Shown here piece by piece: positions 41,762 through 52,292 of a stretch of 64,000 nucleotides of DNA. Every line of letters begins with the position of its first letter. The stretch's first letter is position 1. The position numbers and the translations under genes were made by a program. Origin of the DNA: Channallabes apus (lineage: Eukaryota; Chordata; Actinopteri; Siluriformes; Clariidae); assembly GCA_030522415.1 (NCBI GenBank), contig CM060113.1, forward strand, positions 17,817,651-17,881,650, written 5' to 3'. The notes below the pieces were generated by a model. It was not told where the DNA came from and made no database searches. It saw nothing but the letters and a program-made list of their open reading frames with translations.

Positions 41762-41928
41762 TTAACGAGTCAAAATGGAAAATCAAAGTGAAAAAAAGAG
41801 AGCGGCATACTTCACAGAGGTTTTAATTCACGCATATGAGGAATTTAAGCCAATAATAATGAAAAAAGCAATACGGCTGCACCGGCTAAAGAAAGAGTTG
41901 GCTTGGCAAAAAATAACGGACAGAGTAA

Positions 41929-43309
41929 GGCTGAATCCCATTTCTACCCCTTACCCCTACACATAGCCCTACCCCTCCGTTTGGCACGTTCACGTGAAGG
42001 GATAGGGGTGTATGGAGCGATATCGCGGACAATATTCAAATGCAATTGCAAATTGCACTTGCAATTGCGTTTCCCAGACGTGGACGCACAAAGTGTGCCA
42101 TAATTCAAATGCAGTTGCAAACTTTGCATTACCGTTTGCTGATTCGCCTTTGCGAGCGCACACTGACTGCCAAATTTCAAATGAAAAAACAAAGTCCATT
42201 AGCATTTGTATTTCCCAGGTCTTACATGTCATGAACCTGTCATATTTAAATATCAAAATCAATCACCACGTTTGCTTTTTCACTTTCTCTGCGCCGCGCG
42301 TCAAGCCGGCCAAAATTCAAACGCAATCGCTAATCCATTTGCAATTGCATTTCCAACACGTTACACAGAAACCTGTCAATCAGCGTCAGGGGCGGGTCTA
42401 TTAAACGCAATTGTATTTGAATTTACAATTCAAATTGTATTTGAATTTGAAATTTGCAATTGCATTTGAATATTGTCCGCGATATCGTTCCATGGGGTGT
42501 CTCATTTCTCTTTTGGTTGGAGGGGTAGGGGGAAGGGGAAGGGCCAGATAGCGATCCAAACGAAGATTTTTCAGGCCCTCACTTCAAACGAAGGGCTAAG
42601 CGAAAATTTCAACATGGCTGCTCACTCGAGCAAGCAGACCCATAAATGTTAAGTAATTTTTGCCATTAATAAAGATTTTTATGACAAGTTTTCATTATAT
42701 GTATATTACCTTTAGTCTTGTGTTTGTGCTTATGGTGATGTTCTGTAAAGAAACGTTTGCAAAAAAATCGCTAAAGTTTGCTAGCGGATAGCACAGAATA
42801 CACGATATTACAAATATATATTTTTATGTCACATACATTTTACTGCATGCTACAAACAAATATGAAAGTTCAGGAGCACGGCAGTTTGCCGAGCATTTGA
42901 TAACGCATTGTTTGTTTTGCTTACGGCCATATGTGTACATGTAAATGAACGGTGCTTACACTATTCTTACTTATTGCAACGTGACCACAGTTTTGTAATT
43001 TATATTCTGTATAGAGACGGCTGAGGAAACCCGAAGGCTCATCAACTTTTTTAAAAATCGAAATACGGCACAAAAAACTCTGGGAGTGAGTAATCTCTCT
43101 CTTATTGGAATGTGTGATAAACATCGGCGCATGTCCTCTAACGTAACATTAGGAACTAGCGACTACGTATGATGACGTATAACAGTGTTGTAGTGTCCCA
43201 TTTCTTAGGGGAAATATTTAAACCCTTCCCCTTTCCACTTCGTTTCAATGGACAAGGGGAAGGGGCGAGGGGTAGGGGAAGGGGTAGAAAATAGAATTGG
43301 GATTCAGCC
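41929..43309. mobile_element. 1.38-kb TIR element with TAA target duplication
   Basis: Ends GGCTGAATCCCATTTCTACC and its inverse ATAGAATTGGGATTCAGCC, with C-rich (CCCCTTACCCC) and G-rich subterminal arrays on the two sides. The flanking TAA (41926-41928 and 43310-43312) occurs once at the matching place in Harbinger A (GAGTAAATG), so the empty site confirms a 3-bp duplication. No transposase is recognised; a short - strand frame (43124-42921) has no known domain. Confidence 0.85.
42015..42492. mobile_element. Nested palindromic element rich in CAATTG
   Basis: The ends GGAGCGATATCGCGGACAAT and ATTGTCCGCGATATCGTTCC are near-perfect inverted repeats extending at least 35 bp through ATTCAAATGCAATTGC. 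The interior repeats TGCAATTG and CAAATTC-like words many times on both strands. It sits inside the C/G-rich TIR element. The flanking duplication is not clear (ATGG or AT). Confidence 0.7.
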
Positions 43310-43650
43310 TAAATGCATGAGTGCAAATTTAACATCGCCTCCCCTTTTATTAAAATGCTAAATAATTAAACATCCCTTCCGCGCCCGTTTGACGGTTAAA
43401 TGAAAGCATTTACTTTTCCTGCCATTCATTTCTTTAGGTCAAAATACCAATGTATACTGTCTAGGAATATATGTTTTCTCATTTAAAAAGGTGTAATCCT
43501 TCTGGAGCCAGAAGCCAAGTGAAAATGAAACAAAAACGTTCTGCAACAAGGTAATATTTGATTACACAATCACTGAAATATATATTAAATATGATTTAGT
43601 ATATTCTTTCTGAAAGAAGGCTGAAGCCCGTCTAACTGGCCGAGGGCCCA

Positions 43651-46499
43651 TTCAATTCAATTTTATTTGTATAACGCTTTTAACAATTGACATTGTCTCA
43701 AAACAGCTTTACACAATCAAAAGAATTATTTAAGTTTGTATAGAATGTGAATGTGTATGAATCAAAATGGTCAGCTAGTCCCTGGTGAGCAAGTCGCGGG
43801 CGACAGTGACAAGGAAAAACTCCTTGAGATGGTAATAGGAAAAAACCTTAAGAGGAACCAGACTCAACAGGGGAACCCATCCTCATCTGGGTGAAACAGA
43901 TAGCAGGAAATGATCTGCATTTATACAGTGTGTTAGGTGGCAGGCAGTTCAGCTATAATAGTTGATGTTAATTGATGTTAAAATGGAGTCCAGGTAGTTA
44001 TTGGAGACTCAGATAGACTTGTAGAAAGTTCCAGTCCTGAACTATCGAATTGTCAAGTCCTCAGAGAAACAGCTGACAACACCAGTCGAGGCCAGAACCG
44101 TCTACTAAGTAGATAGAATCATCCCCAGACACCAGGCGTATCCCAAAGAGAAACACGGGGCATCCATGCGACGAGACCTCCAACCAGAAACGGGGTACCA
44201 GGATGGATCAGACAGGTCCGGAGGGCAGAGAGAGTCTGGATCACTGGCAGCTCAGGGATGACATGTGTAGCTCGACAGAGAGAAAGAGTGAAAGGGGGAG
44301 ACAGGGGGAGAGAGGAAAGAGAAAGAGGGGGAGAAAGAGAAGAAGAGGAGAGATGGCAGTTAGGTATGGTCACAGTCACATAATGCATAATGTGAATGTA
44401 TATTTACTGTAGAGTGCAAGCAGGGACTCCGGCAGGACTAACTATGACAGCATAACTAAAAGGGAGAGGCAGAAGGAAACACAAACATGAGGGCTCCCTG
44501 AGATGTAAAGCAAACAATCACCTCACCATCAACAAACCTGAGTGATCAAATGAGAGTGAGGAAGACAGCATCTAAACATACCAGTTCACCATAATACTCT
44601 ACGTCCATGAGTCCCCCAGATCTGCTCCTTTACCTAAGACAAATCTATATATAAAAATGCTTGGCTAAATAAATAGGTTTTTAGCCTAGACTTAAACACT
44701 GAGACTGTGTCTGAGTCCCGAACACTATTTGGAAGACTATTCCATAATTTTGGGGCTTTGTAAGAAAAAGCTCTGCCCCCAGCTGTAGTTTTCATAATAC
44801 GCGGTACTGACAAGCAGCCTGCATCCTTTGACCGAAGTAGGCGTGGCAGATCGTAAGACACTAGCAGTTCACTCAGATACTGCAGCGTGAGAACATTTAA
44901 TGCTTTATATATAAGAGTAATATTTTAAAATCAATGCGAAATTTCACAGGGAGCCAATACAGTGAAGATAGGATAGGGGTGATGTGCTCATATCTTCTGG
45001 TTCTAGTGAGGACTCTCGCTGCTGCATTCTGGACTAGCTGAAGCTTGTTTAAGCACCTAACTGAACAACCAGACAGTAAGGCATTACAATAGTCCAACCT
45101 AGAAGTGATAAAAGCATGAACTAGTTTTTCTGCATCGTTTAGCGACAATATATTTCTTATCTTGGCAATATTTCTGAGGTGAAAGAATGCTATCCTGGTG
45201 ATATTATCTACATGAGCTTCAAATGAAAGGCTGGAATCTATAATCACGCCGAGGTCTTTTACTGTTGCACTTGATGGAACAGAAAGGCCATCTAAAGTTA
45301 CGGTGTGATCTAAGATTTTACTCCTAGCTGTATGTGGTCCTATGACTAGAACTTCTGTCTTATCCGGATTAAGCAGAAGGAAGTTAATTAGCATCCAATT
45401 TCTTATGTCCTGCACACATTGCTCAACTTTAGTAAGATGGTTTTTCTCATCAGGTTTTGCTGAGACGTATAACTGTGTGTCATCAGCATAACAATGAAAA
45501 CTAATACCATGCTTACAGATTATGTTGCCCAGAGGAAGCATGTAAAGAGAAAAAAGCAGTTGGCCTAAAACTGAACCCTGCGGAACGCCAAACTCCACTG
45601 GAGAACATGCAGAATAATCACCATTTAAGTCTACATACTGATAACGATCGGTCAAATAGGATCTGAGCCAGGAGAGGGCTGTACCCTTAATTCCTACTAC
45701 ATTTTCTAATCTGTGAAGAAGAATAGCATGATCAATGGTGTCAAAAGCTGCACTGAGGTCGAGTAATACAAGCATAGTTACACAACCCTGATCAGAGGCC
45801 AATAGGAGGTCATTTACTACTTTAACGAGTGCTGTTTCTGTGCTGTGATGAGGCCTAAATCCTGACTGATACAGTTCATGTATGCCATTTCTGTGTAGAT
45901 ATGAGCATAGCTGCTCCGCTACTATCTTTTCCAGAATCTTAGAGATAAAGGGGAGGTTTGATATTGGCCAGTAAATGGACAGCTGATAGGGGTCGAGGTC
46001 AGGTTTCTTAATTATTGGTTTGATAACTGCTAATTTAAAAGATTTTGGAACATAACCAATGCTGAGTGAGGAATTAATTATTCTCAACAGCTATAACAGT
46101 TCTGTTATTACTGGTACTATCTGTTTAAGAAAATGTGTCGGTATAGGATCTAATATACAGGTTGATGAATTTGCAGAAGAGATGAGTGAAATTAGTTCAT
46201 TCTCTTCAAGGGGAGTAAAGTATTCTAGGTTCCGATCTGACATGTCTAGGTTAACATCTGTATAAATTACATTGTTCGGTTTCAAAGCCTCAATTTTATG
46301 CCTGATATTTACAATTTTATTATTAAAAAAGTTCATGAAGTCCTCACTATTGCATGATGTTGTTGTGGAGATTTCTGTAGTAGTCTTATTTCTGGTTAAT
46401 TTGGCTACAGTATTAAATAAAAATCTAGGATTATTTTTACTTACGTCTAGAAGAGTGGAGAGATAGGTTGATCTAGCTACACTAAGAGCTTTCCTATAG
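43651..46499 (-). mobile_element. L2/CR1-clade LINE, 5'-truncated, second copy
   Basis: The 3' end lies at 43651 (TTCAATTCAATTTTATTTGT on +, reading as a CAATTGAATTGAA-type tail). The body is highly similar to 23350-26140 throughout, including the 3' UTR (ACTATCGAATTGTCAAGTCC). The 5' end stops at CTATAG near 46499. Inserted in Harbinger B. Confidence 0.9.
44640..46336 (-). pseudogene. LINE ORF2 relic: reverse transcriptase and C terminus (second copy)
   Basis: The main frame 46087-44897 (396 codons) is uninterrupted and holds [49 protein letters not shown], the active site [12 protein letters not shown] and the thumb region with [12 protein letters not shown]. It is joined out of frame to 46336-46091 upstream and 44861-44634 downstream. 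Better preserved than the copy at 22240-25214 but lacking the endonuclease, so it cannot move itself. Confidence 0.88.
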
Positions 46500-47569
46500 T
46501 TATTTATTTTTTAATAATAATTCCTAGTTTCCTTCCTAGTTGCCAGCAAATGAGATGGACCTTAAATGGAAGAGAAAAGGCTATCCATTAAAAAAGCAAC
46601 ACTAGAAATTTAATTACTGGAGCATCGCCTTAAGGTGAGAACTTGTGCCTATATTAATCTGTTGCATGTTAAAAGTGTTGTGTATATAAAACAATGTAAT
46701 AAAAAAAAAAACACATTTTATTTAATTTTACTTTTATTGTTTTTCAGGAAATAAAGAAATGAACTACACAGCAGACCAGTAATTTGTACCAGTAATTAAT
46801 AATAAAAAAGATAATTAATTAATAATAAAAGTAATTTTGACAAATCCTGTCTCTCAAAAGTCTTCCATCTCTGTTGTGTGCAAAAATCTGTAGAGGTTCC
46901 TCTGGGCCATCTTATTCAATAAAAGGAGGGTGGCTCTCTCCTCTTATAGTGGCAATGTTGTGAAGCACAACACAATCCACTATGATGTTGCATGCCCTCT
47001 CTGGACTAACCCAGAGCCTACGCAGACACTGAAACCTAGACTTCAGGATCCCTATGGTAATTTCCACCTTGGCCCGTGTTCGGCTGTGAGCCAGGTTAAA
47101 GCGTGTCTGTCGTGCAGGATCAGGTTCAGGGTATCCTCTGTCCCCCAGCAAGTAACCATTGTAACTGTCCTGTAATGCTTCAAGTGTACAATACAAATGT
47201 AGTAAAAAGAAAAAAAACATTGTATGAAGAAAAACATTCCCTGCTGAAATGTCTGGCATAATGATGACTCGTGGAAAATTCTGGCATCATGCGCAGATCC
47301 TGGCGATTTTGCCTTATCAATAGTAACGATGTGAGTTGCCTCACATATTACTTATACTGTAGTTAGTGGAAAAAAATAATGAGTTTAATAATTTTAACAA
47401 GGCAAAAAATTAAGGACACAAAATTAAGTTGTTACCTGTACATTGATACTATGAATAGATTTCCTATTAACATAGTCTCCCTCATTTATTGAAGGAGCTT
47501 TAATAGGAATGTGGATGCCATCAATGCACCCAATTACATTTGGAAACTCTGAAATAGAAAGTCATATAT
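46500..47569 (-). pseudogene. HARBI1-like transposase relic of Harbinger B, 3' part
   Basis: The - strand frame 47259-46912 carries ALQDSYNGYLLGDRGYPEP with the second catalytic Asp (GDRGYP), then KVEITIGILKSRFQCLRRLW and ACNIIVDCVVLHNIATIRGE. Upstream at 47565-47440 is the VxxCIDGxxIPIKA region ([13 protein letters not shown]). The rest of the gene lies beyond the LTR insertion, at about 49280-49500. Confidence 0.8.
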
Positions 47570-47809
47570 TGTCACGACTTGTAGGTGTGTGGTTCGGCAT
47601 AAACGCAGAGGAGGCAGGGAGAAAGGCCATCTTTTATTGAAGTTACTCATTCACATAAACATAAATCACTCTTCTTGGGAGCACCTAGTAAACGTTAATT
47701 CTCTTCAAAACAAACCTACACAATGAAGTTCTAAACTAGAACTCAAAATGAAAACATAAAACACAGACCACATGGGCTTTTTGGCGCCCTCTAGGGGTTA
47801 ACCCTTACA
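47570..47809 (-). repeat. 3' LTR (shortened) of the small LTR element
   Basis: Matches 48892-49271 at both ends but skips from CTACACAATGAAG straight to the region that follows CCCATGGGTAATGAAG in the longer LTR, a deletion of about 137 bp that removes the TATAAATAG box. Confidence 0.85.
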
Positions 47810-48952
47810 TCACCCCCCCTTCAAAAATTCCCACTCTTTCCCCCCGATCCTGAGGCTCAGTGGCGGCAGAGCTGGAGCCAGACTCAACTTCTGCAGAGCT
47901 AGCGCTGGAGAGGTGCTCGGCGGCTGCCGCGCTGGAGAGGTGCTCGGCGGCTGCCGCGCTGGAGAGGTGCTCGGCGGCTGCCGCGCTGGAGAGGTGCTCG
48001 GCGGCTGCCGCGCTGGAGAGGTGCTCGGCGGCTGCCGCGCTGGAGAGGTGCTCGGCGGCTGCCGCGCTGGAGAGGTGCTCGGCGGCTGCCGCGCTGGAGA
48101 GGTGCTCGGCGGCTGCGGCGGGGCCGGAACGACGCTCGATGGCGGCACGTCGTCCTCGAAGCCGGGAGGCGGCGGAAGGACAATGCTCTCCAGGCTCTTT
48201 GATGTCTGCAACGTGGAGGTGAGGCGTGGTGGCTGCCGAACTTTCTCGGAGCTCAGAGACGGCAGAGCCATCACAAGGTCCTCGATGCTGAGAGGCAGAG
48301 GAGGAAATGTGTCGTCCTCACTGTCTGATGACGATTCCGGAAGTGGGGTATCCTCGGCATAGCGAATCGGAGGAGGCGGAGGAGGAAATGTGTCGTCCTC
48401 ACTGTCTGATGACGATTCCGGAAGTGGGGTATCCTCTGCGTAGCGAATCGGAGGAGGTGGAGGAAAGAGCTCAGAGTCCGCAGCGTTGCTCCCCCGAAGC
48501 TCAGAGCCCCTATCATGGCTCTCCTGAAGTTCGGAGCCCGCCGCATGGGTCTCCCGAAGCTCAGCGCTCACCTCGTGGTTCTCCCGAAGACCACGCAGCG
48601 TGAGTCGCCCCTGAAGCTCCTCCACTTGCCTCCGCACACTCTGTATGAGTTTGATATTCTGCTCTGCTTGCCGTACAAAATCGTTCTCCATCCATTCATT
48701 CTCCCGAGTCTGCCGCATCCCTCGTTCATTTTCCTCCCAGAGCCTCCAGCGTGCCCCTAGGAATGTGCGCCGGGTGGCCAGCATGCCGTTCCCCGCGTCT
48801 GCTTGCCCACGCGAAGTCCTTCTCTCTGCTCCCCCCCAAAAATCATCTAGGGGGAACACCTCTGCTATGCCGTTGGTACGGTTGAGTATTCTGTCACGAC
48901 TTGTAGGTGTGTGGTTCGGCATAAACCCAGAGGAGGCAGGGAGAAAGGCCAT
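47810..48952 (-). CDS. Repetitive proline-rich ORF of the small LTR element (gag-like, unassigned)
   Basis: A 380-codon open frame starting inside the 5' LTR (MAFLPASSGFMPNH) and ending just before the polypurine tract. Order: about 100 aa with a predicted coiled coil (EQNIKLIQSVRRQVEELQ), four degenerate 11-aa units built on ELRExHxAGS, two 27-aa units with FPPPPPIRYAEDTPLPESS followed by an acidic Ser/Asp run, a PPGFEDDVPP stretch, then eight identical 9-aa units PPSTSPARQ, ending GGKEWEFLKGG. No zinc knuckle or enzyme domain is seen. The long uninterrupted frame across repeats suggests it was under coding constraint recently. Function unknown; a structural, gag-like role is inference. Confidence 0.6.
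   Translation of the reverse strand: MAFLPASSGFMPNHTPTSRDRILNRTNGIAEVFPLDDFWGGAERRTSRGQADAGNGMLATRRTFLGARWRLWEENERGMRQTRENEWMENDFVRQAEQNIKLIQSVRRQVEELQGRLTLRGLRENHEVSAELRETHAAGSELQESHDRGSELRGSNAADSELFPPPPPIRYAEDTPLPESSSDSEDDTFPPPPPPIRYAEDTPLPESSSDSEDDTFPPLPLSIEDLVMALPSLSSEKVRQPPRLTSTLQTSKSLESIVLPPPPGFEDDVPPSSVVPAPPQPPSTSPARQPPSTSPARQPPSTSPARQPPSTSPARQPPSTSPARQPPSTSPARQPPSTSPARQPPSTSPALALQKLSLAPALPPLSLRIGGKEWEFLKGG
47904..48119. repeat. Eight tandem copies of a 27-bp GC-rich unit
   Basis: The unit GCTGGAGAGGTGCTCGGCGG plus CTGCCGC repeats at 47904, 47931, 47958, 47985, 48012, 48039, 48066 and 48093 with almost no change; only the last unit varies. Being a multiple of three, it keeps the - strand frame (PPSTSPARQ) and opens shadow frames on the other strand. 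Confidence 0.95.
48301..48462. repeat. Two tandem copies of an 81-bp unit
   Basis: GAGGAAATGTGTCGTCCTCA starts at 48301 and again at 48382; the units encode the repeated PPPP-IRYAEDTPLPE segment. A set of four 33-bp degenerate units follows at about 48465-48600. Confidence 0.9.
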
Positions 48953-49271
48953 CTTTTATTGAGGTTACTCATTCACAGAAACATAAATCACTCTTCTTGG
49001 GAGCACCTAGTAAACGTTAATTCTCTTCAAAACAAACCTACACAATCAAACACAAAATGACGCTTAATACTCGACGCCTGCCTGACTTTCAGTCAGGCTA
49101 TTTATACTCGTACTGATCCTAATGACCCACCTCGGCTTCAGGTGAGTGCTCCCCTCCCCTAACCGAGGTGCCCCATGGGTAATGAAGTTCAAAACTAGAA
49201 CTCAAAATGAAAACATAACAAAACACAGACCACACGGGCTTTTTGGCGCCCTCTAGGGGTTAACCCTTACA
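48892..49271 (-). repeat. 5' LTR (full length) of the small LTR element
   Basis: 380 bp, TG...CA ends on the - strand, TATAAATAG promoter box near 49108 and polyadenylation-type AATAAAAG near 48955. It also supplies the first codons of the internal ORF. Confidence 0.85.
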
Positions 49272-51137
49272 TCTATGGAAGGATGAAGTGTGTGTATGCA
49301 GGATGAATACATGTATATAAACAGTATGACTACATATTAAATATGCGTCATCAATTTTACTCCAAAGGACAAACCTGCCACTCTGTGGAATTCCTCTTTA
49401 ATACCACACACATTGTACAAAAAAATACCCTGACGCAAAAAAACTAAGTGCTATGCACAGAACGTTTTCTAAGCGCAGACCCGCCATTTGTGACATTTGC
49501 AATATGCGGTTTCAAGAGATGTGTTAAGTAAATTAACGATTTCATTGAAAACCATTAACACTCTTTCAAATAATAATTAGGAAATGAAAAAACATCAATA
49601 AACGTCTTATAACTCTCTCCCGGCGAAAAAAACCTCGTATAATTTGTGCCTCCACGTCCACGGGATCATCATTAAAAGGGCGCGCTATGCTCAATAACCT
49701 TCTGAAACAAACTTACACTGGAACATAATTTGTTACCGAGCAGGTCATCTTCAGAGAGTAAGTTGCTATAGTTACATACATACCCAGAAAGTTACCTCGG
49801 TTTTTGGAACTGAAAGTTGAGGTTATCCACTAACTTACTCTTAAACTTACCCGGGTATGTCACATACTGTAACCTGCTTTCTAGAATACCCCCCAGGATA
49901 TACATTTATAATACAGTAGCATCATAAAGTTTGTGTAAACATTGATCAAAAAACATCGAATCAAAAAAAGTATAGAAAAAGCACTCAAGGAAATAATAAT
50001 AATAATAAAAATATATAATAAAGAAGCAAAATAGATAAGTGAACACAAATGCAAAAGGGCCTCCTTTTTCTTCTTCTAATAAACCAAAGTCTCTTATTAT
50101 TCCAACAAATTTCTTGGCCTTTTTACCTTTCATATGTTCCAATGATGCAAAACATATGCAAATTCCAAAACATAATTGCAAATAAAATCCTTTTAAAAGG
50201 CTGAAAAATAAGTTTTAAGCTTTTATACATTTGCATTTATGAATGAAAAATGTGCCTAAAATCAGCATAATATTAATGAGAAACTTATTATTCTTATTAT
50301 CCAATAGTATTCCAAACATAATGTTTTTTTTTTTTTCAAAAGCGGGCAGTGATTGTATCTTTGGCTCCTTTTCTCAAAAGCTAGCAGAATACTCACGAGA
50401 AGAAGAAAAAAAAAAGGTGATCAGTAGTCTCAATGTCAACTTTACAGAAAGTACAAGCATTTAGTTCAAAATTATACCGTTGTCTTAAAAACTCAGATGA
50501 TGGATAAATACCATTAAATATTTTGAAGGGTTTCCTTTGCTTTAGGAGCCACTGGAAAGGCAATATATTGTGTTTGTAGTATTTTAACGGTTGGTTTATC
50601 ATAAGTTTGTAAAATATTGTTATAATATAACGATGTTGGATATATTATAAAATTAAAACAAGAGCGGTTGATTTTGTTGGGAAGCGTTGCTTTGAGGTTA
50701 TTACCATTAAAAAGAAGTGATGGGAGATCACATGAACCTGAGATATTGGTACTGTAAAGCTGTTTTGTACAAGATTTATAAAAGTTTTTGGAATAGCATT
50801 TAATACACGTTCAAATTGTTTATGTTCACAGTGTAAGTTGTATTTTGAGCAAAAACCACGGAATGATAACCAGCTCCCGTCCTCATTCATCAAGTGATGA
50901 ACTGACCAAACACCCTTTTCAAGCCAATCAAGAATGAACAAAGATTTATATCTAAATAGAATAAATCTATTGTTCCATACTGAGGTTTGGTGTGGGGTGA
51001 AGTTATGATTGTATAATAATTTCCAATATAGCAAAACCTGTTGGTAAAATGAAAACAATTCCACCCAATTTTTTAAATAAACCTCTAGGAACGGAAAACC
51101 AAAATTTATTTTCATTTGTTATAAAATGAAAATTTCC

Positions 51138-51345
51138 TGGGCCAGGAGTAGCTCAGTGGTTAAGGCGTTGGACTACGGTTCGGAAGATCCCAGGTTCATA
51201 CCCCACAACCACCAAGCTGGGACTGTTGGACCCTTGAGCAAGGCCCCTCAACTGCTCCCTTAAGGACCCTCAACTGCTCAGATGTATAATGAGATAAAAA
51301 TGTAAGTCGCTCTGGATAAGAGCGTCTGCCAAATGACTAAATGTA
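51138..51345 (+). mobile_element. tRNA-derived SINE (second family)
   Basis: Head AGGAGTAGCTCAGTGGTTAA (A-box-like) and GGTTCATACCC (B-box-like), body with CCTTGAGCAAGGCCC, and the widespread fish SINE tail AAGTCGCTCTGGATAAGAGC followed by GTCTGCCAAATG. Inserted in the L1 relic. The tRNA-like head is not a functional tRNA gene: the second half does not fold as acceptor stem. Confidence 0.8.
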
Positions 51346-51496
51346 AAATATTTTAGCCATTTAATTTTCTAACATACCATTTATACAGTACAGGTAAAGG
51401 CGAAGGATTGTAATCCCCCATTTTCAGAATCTTGTACAAGTTGTGCTTTCCTGATATAATACACATGTTTTTTCCATATGAAGTTGAAATTGATTT

Positions 51497-52292
51497 GGGC
51501 CTGGTTTCTCAAAACTTATCGCTAAGTAGTTCTTAAGTTGTACCTTAACCTCTTAACGTTATGGTGCATTTCCCGAAACGTTCTTACACTAAGTATCTCT
51601 TAGCTAAGTCACATGTTGGTAAGGTTGGTCTGGGCCAACCTTAACTCATTCTTAGCGTAGTTTCAGCTCAAGACGCTAGTAGTCGCCACTGAGCAGCAGT
51701 CTTTATAATTCAGCGGTGTATGTAAGCACATTATGGCATGTTATCAAAGTCGTATTAATGATGGAATATACTGTCAGCCTGTTTAAGAATTTTATTTTAT
51801 TTTATATAATTTGATATAGAGTGACTTTTAATTAGCCTATTTCATAATGTGACTAATGCATTACAAGTGGCAATCACTTTTAATATTAAACAGGTGGCAA
51901 ACAATTTTGGAGTGATACAGTGTGGTGTTGTGTTAAACTGAAGACGGCGCCATCCGTGGAGCCATGTGGGTCATGTACTGTACATTTTTCCTTTAGACAA
52001 AACTTCAGCCCTTTTTATATTTTCCCTGAGTTCGCTATTTAAAAAAAAAAAAAAAAAAAGTTTTGCCTTCCAAGGCAACAGTTTATGGAGCTTCTTGACC
52101 TGCTCAGACCTGTGCTTCAGGACCTTCACTGTAGACAGCGCCTTGTAACGTCAGACGTAAGAGACAGCGACTTAAGAAGACTCCTAAGAGACAGTTTGAG
52201 AAATACACTTAGAAAAGTTATCACTTAACGTAAGATATATCTTAAGAGTCTACTTAGCGCGCGAAGAGTGTGCGTTATCGAGAAACTGTCCC
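51497..52292. mobile_element. MITE with GGGCCTGGTTTCTC termini
   Basis: Left end GGGCCTGGTTTCTCAAAACT and right end TTATCGAGAAACTGTCCC are inverted, with TTAAG/CTTAA-rich subterminal repeats (TCTTAGCTAAG, AACTTAAG). About 0.8 kb, no transposase. It interrupts the L1 relic between the reverse transcriptase and C-terminal parts. Confidence 0.65.

Larger units (their letters stand above)
41775..43640 (+). pseudogene. MYB-like gene of Harbinger B, split by a transposon
   Basis: ATG at 41775; the frame reads MENQSEKKRAAYFTEVL, AYEEFKPIIMKKAIRLHR and KKELAWQKITDRV, a MADF/MYB-like N-terminal helix set, and is cut by the insertion at 41929. The text resumes at 43313 collinear with element A up to 43640, then the L2 begins. 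The last exon survives near 46560-46620. Confidence 0.6.
47570..49271 (-). mobile_element. Small non-autonomous LTR retrotransposon
   Basis: Two direct repeats begin TGTCACGACTTGTAGGTGTG and end TTAACCCTTACA on the + strand. On the - strand they start TG and end CA, contain TATAAATAG and AATAAAAG, and the internal part ends in the polypurine tract AAGGGGGGGTGA just before the 3' LTR, which fixes the orientation. The 3' LTR (47570-47809) is 240 bp and the 5' LTR (48892-49271) 380 bp; the shorter one lacks an internal block. Internal region only 1.08 kb, with no protease, RT or integrase. Inserted in the HARBI1 gene of Harbinger B. Confidence 0.85.
41762..49894 (-). mobile_element. PIF/Harbinger transposon B, inverted, with four foreign insertions
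   Basis: The outer end (49894 inward, - strand) reads GGGGGGTATTCTAGAAAGC and continues collinear with element A through its subterminal region, HARBI1 and MYB genes, roughly 85-90 percent identical by eye. It is interrupted by a TIR element (41929-43309) with another element inside, an L2 LINE (43651-46499, with about 0.75 kb of host sequence missing) and an LTR retroelement (47570-49271). The inner terminus is lost next to the hAT fragment. Confidence 0.82.

Noticed and set aside
42012..42469. Overlapping frames of 64-130 codons on both strands
   Set aside because: They arise from the palindromic CAATTG-rich element, without conserved domains.
47860..48603. Opposite-strand and alternative frames of 90-149 codons over the tandem repeats
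   Set aside because: The 27-bp unit is a multiple of three without stops in most frames, so these are shadows; only the - strand 380-codon frame spans unique and repeat parts together.
51138..51215. tRNA gene
   Set aside because: A-box and B-box are present, but the acceptor stem is not restored and the text continues into a SINE body and tail.
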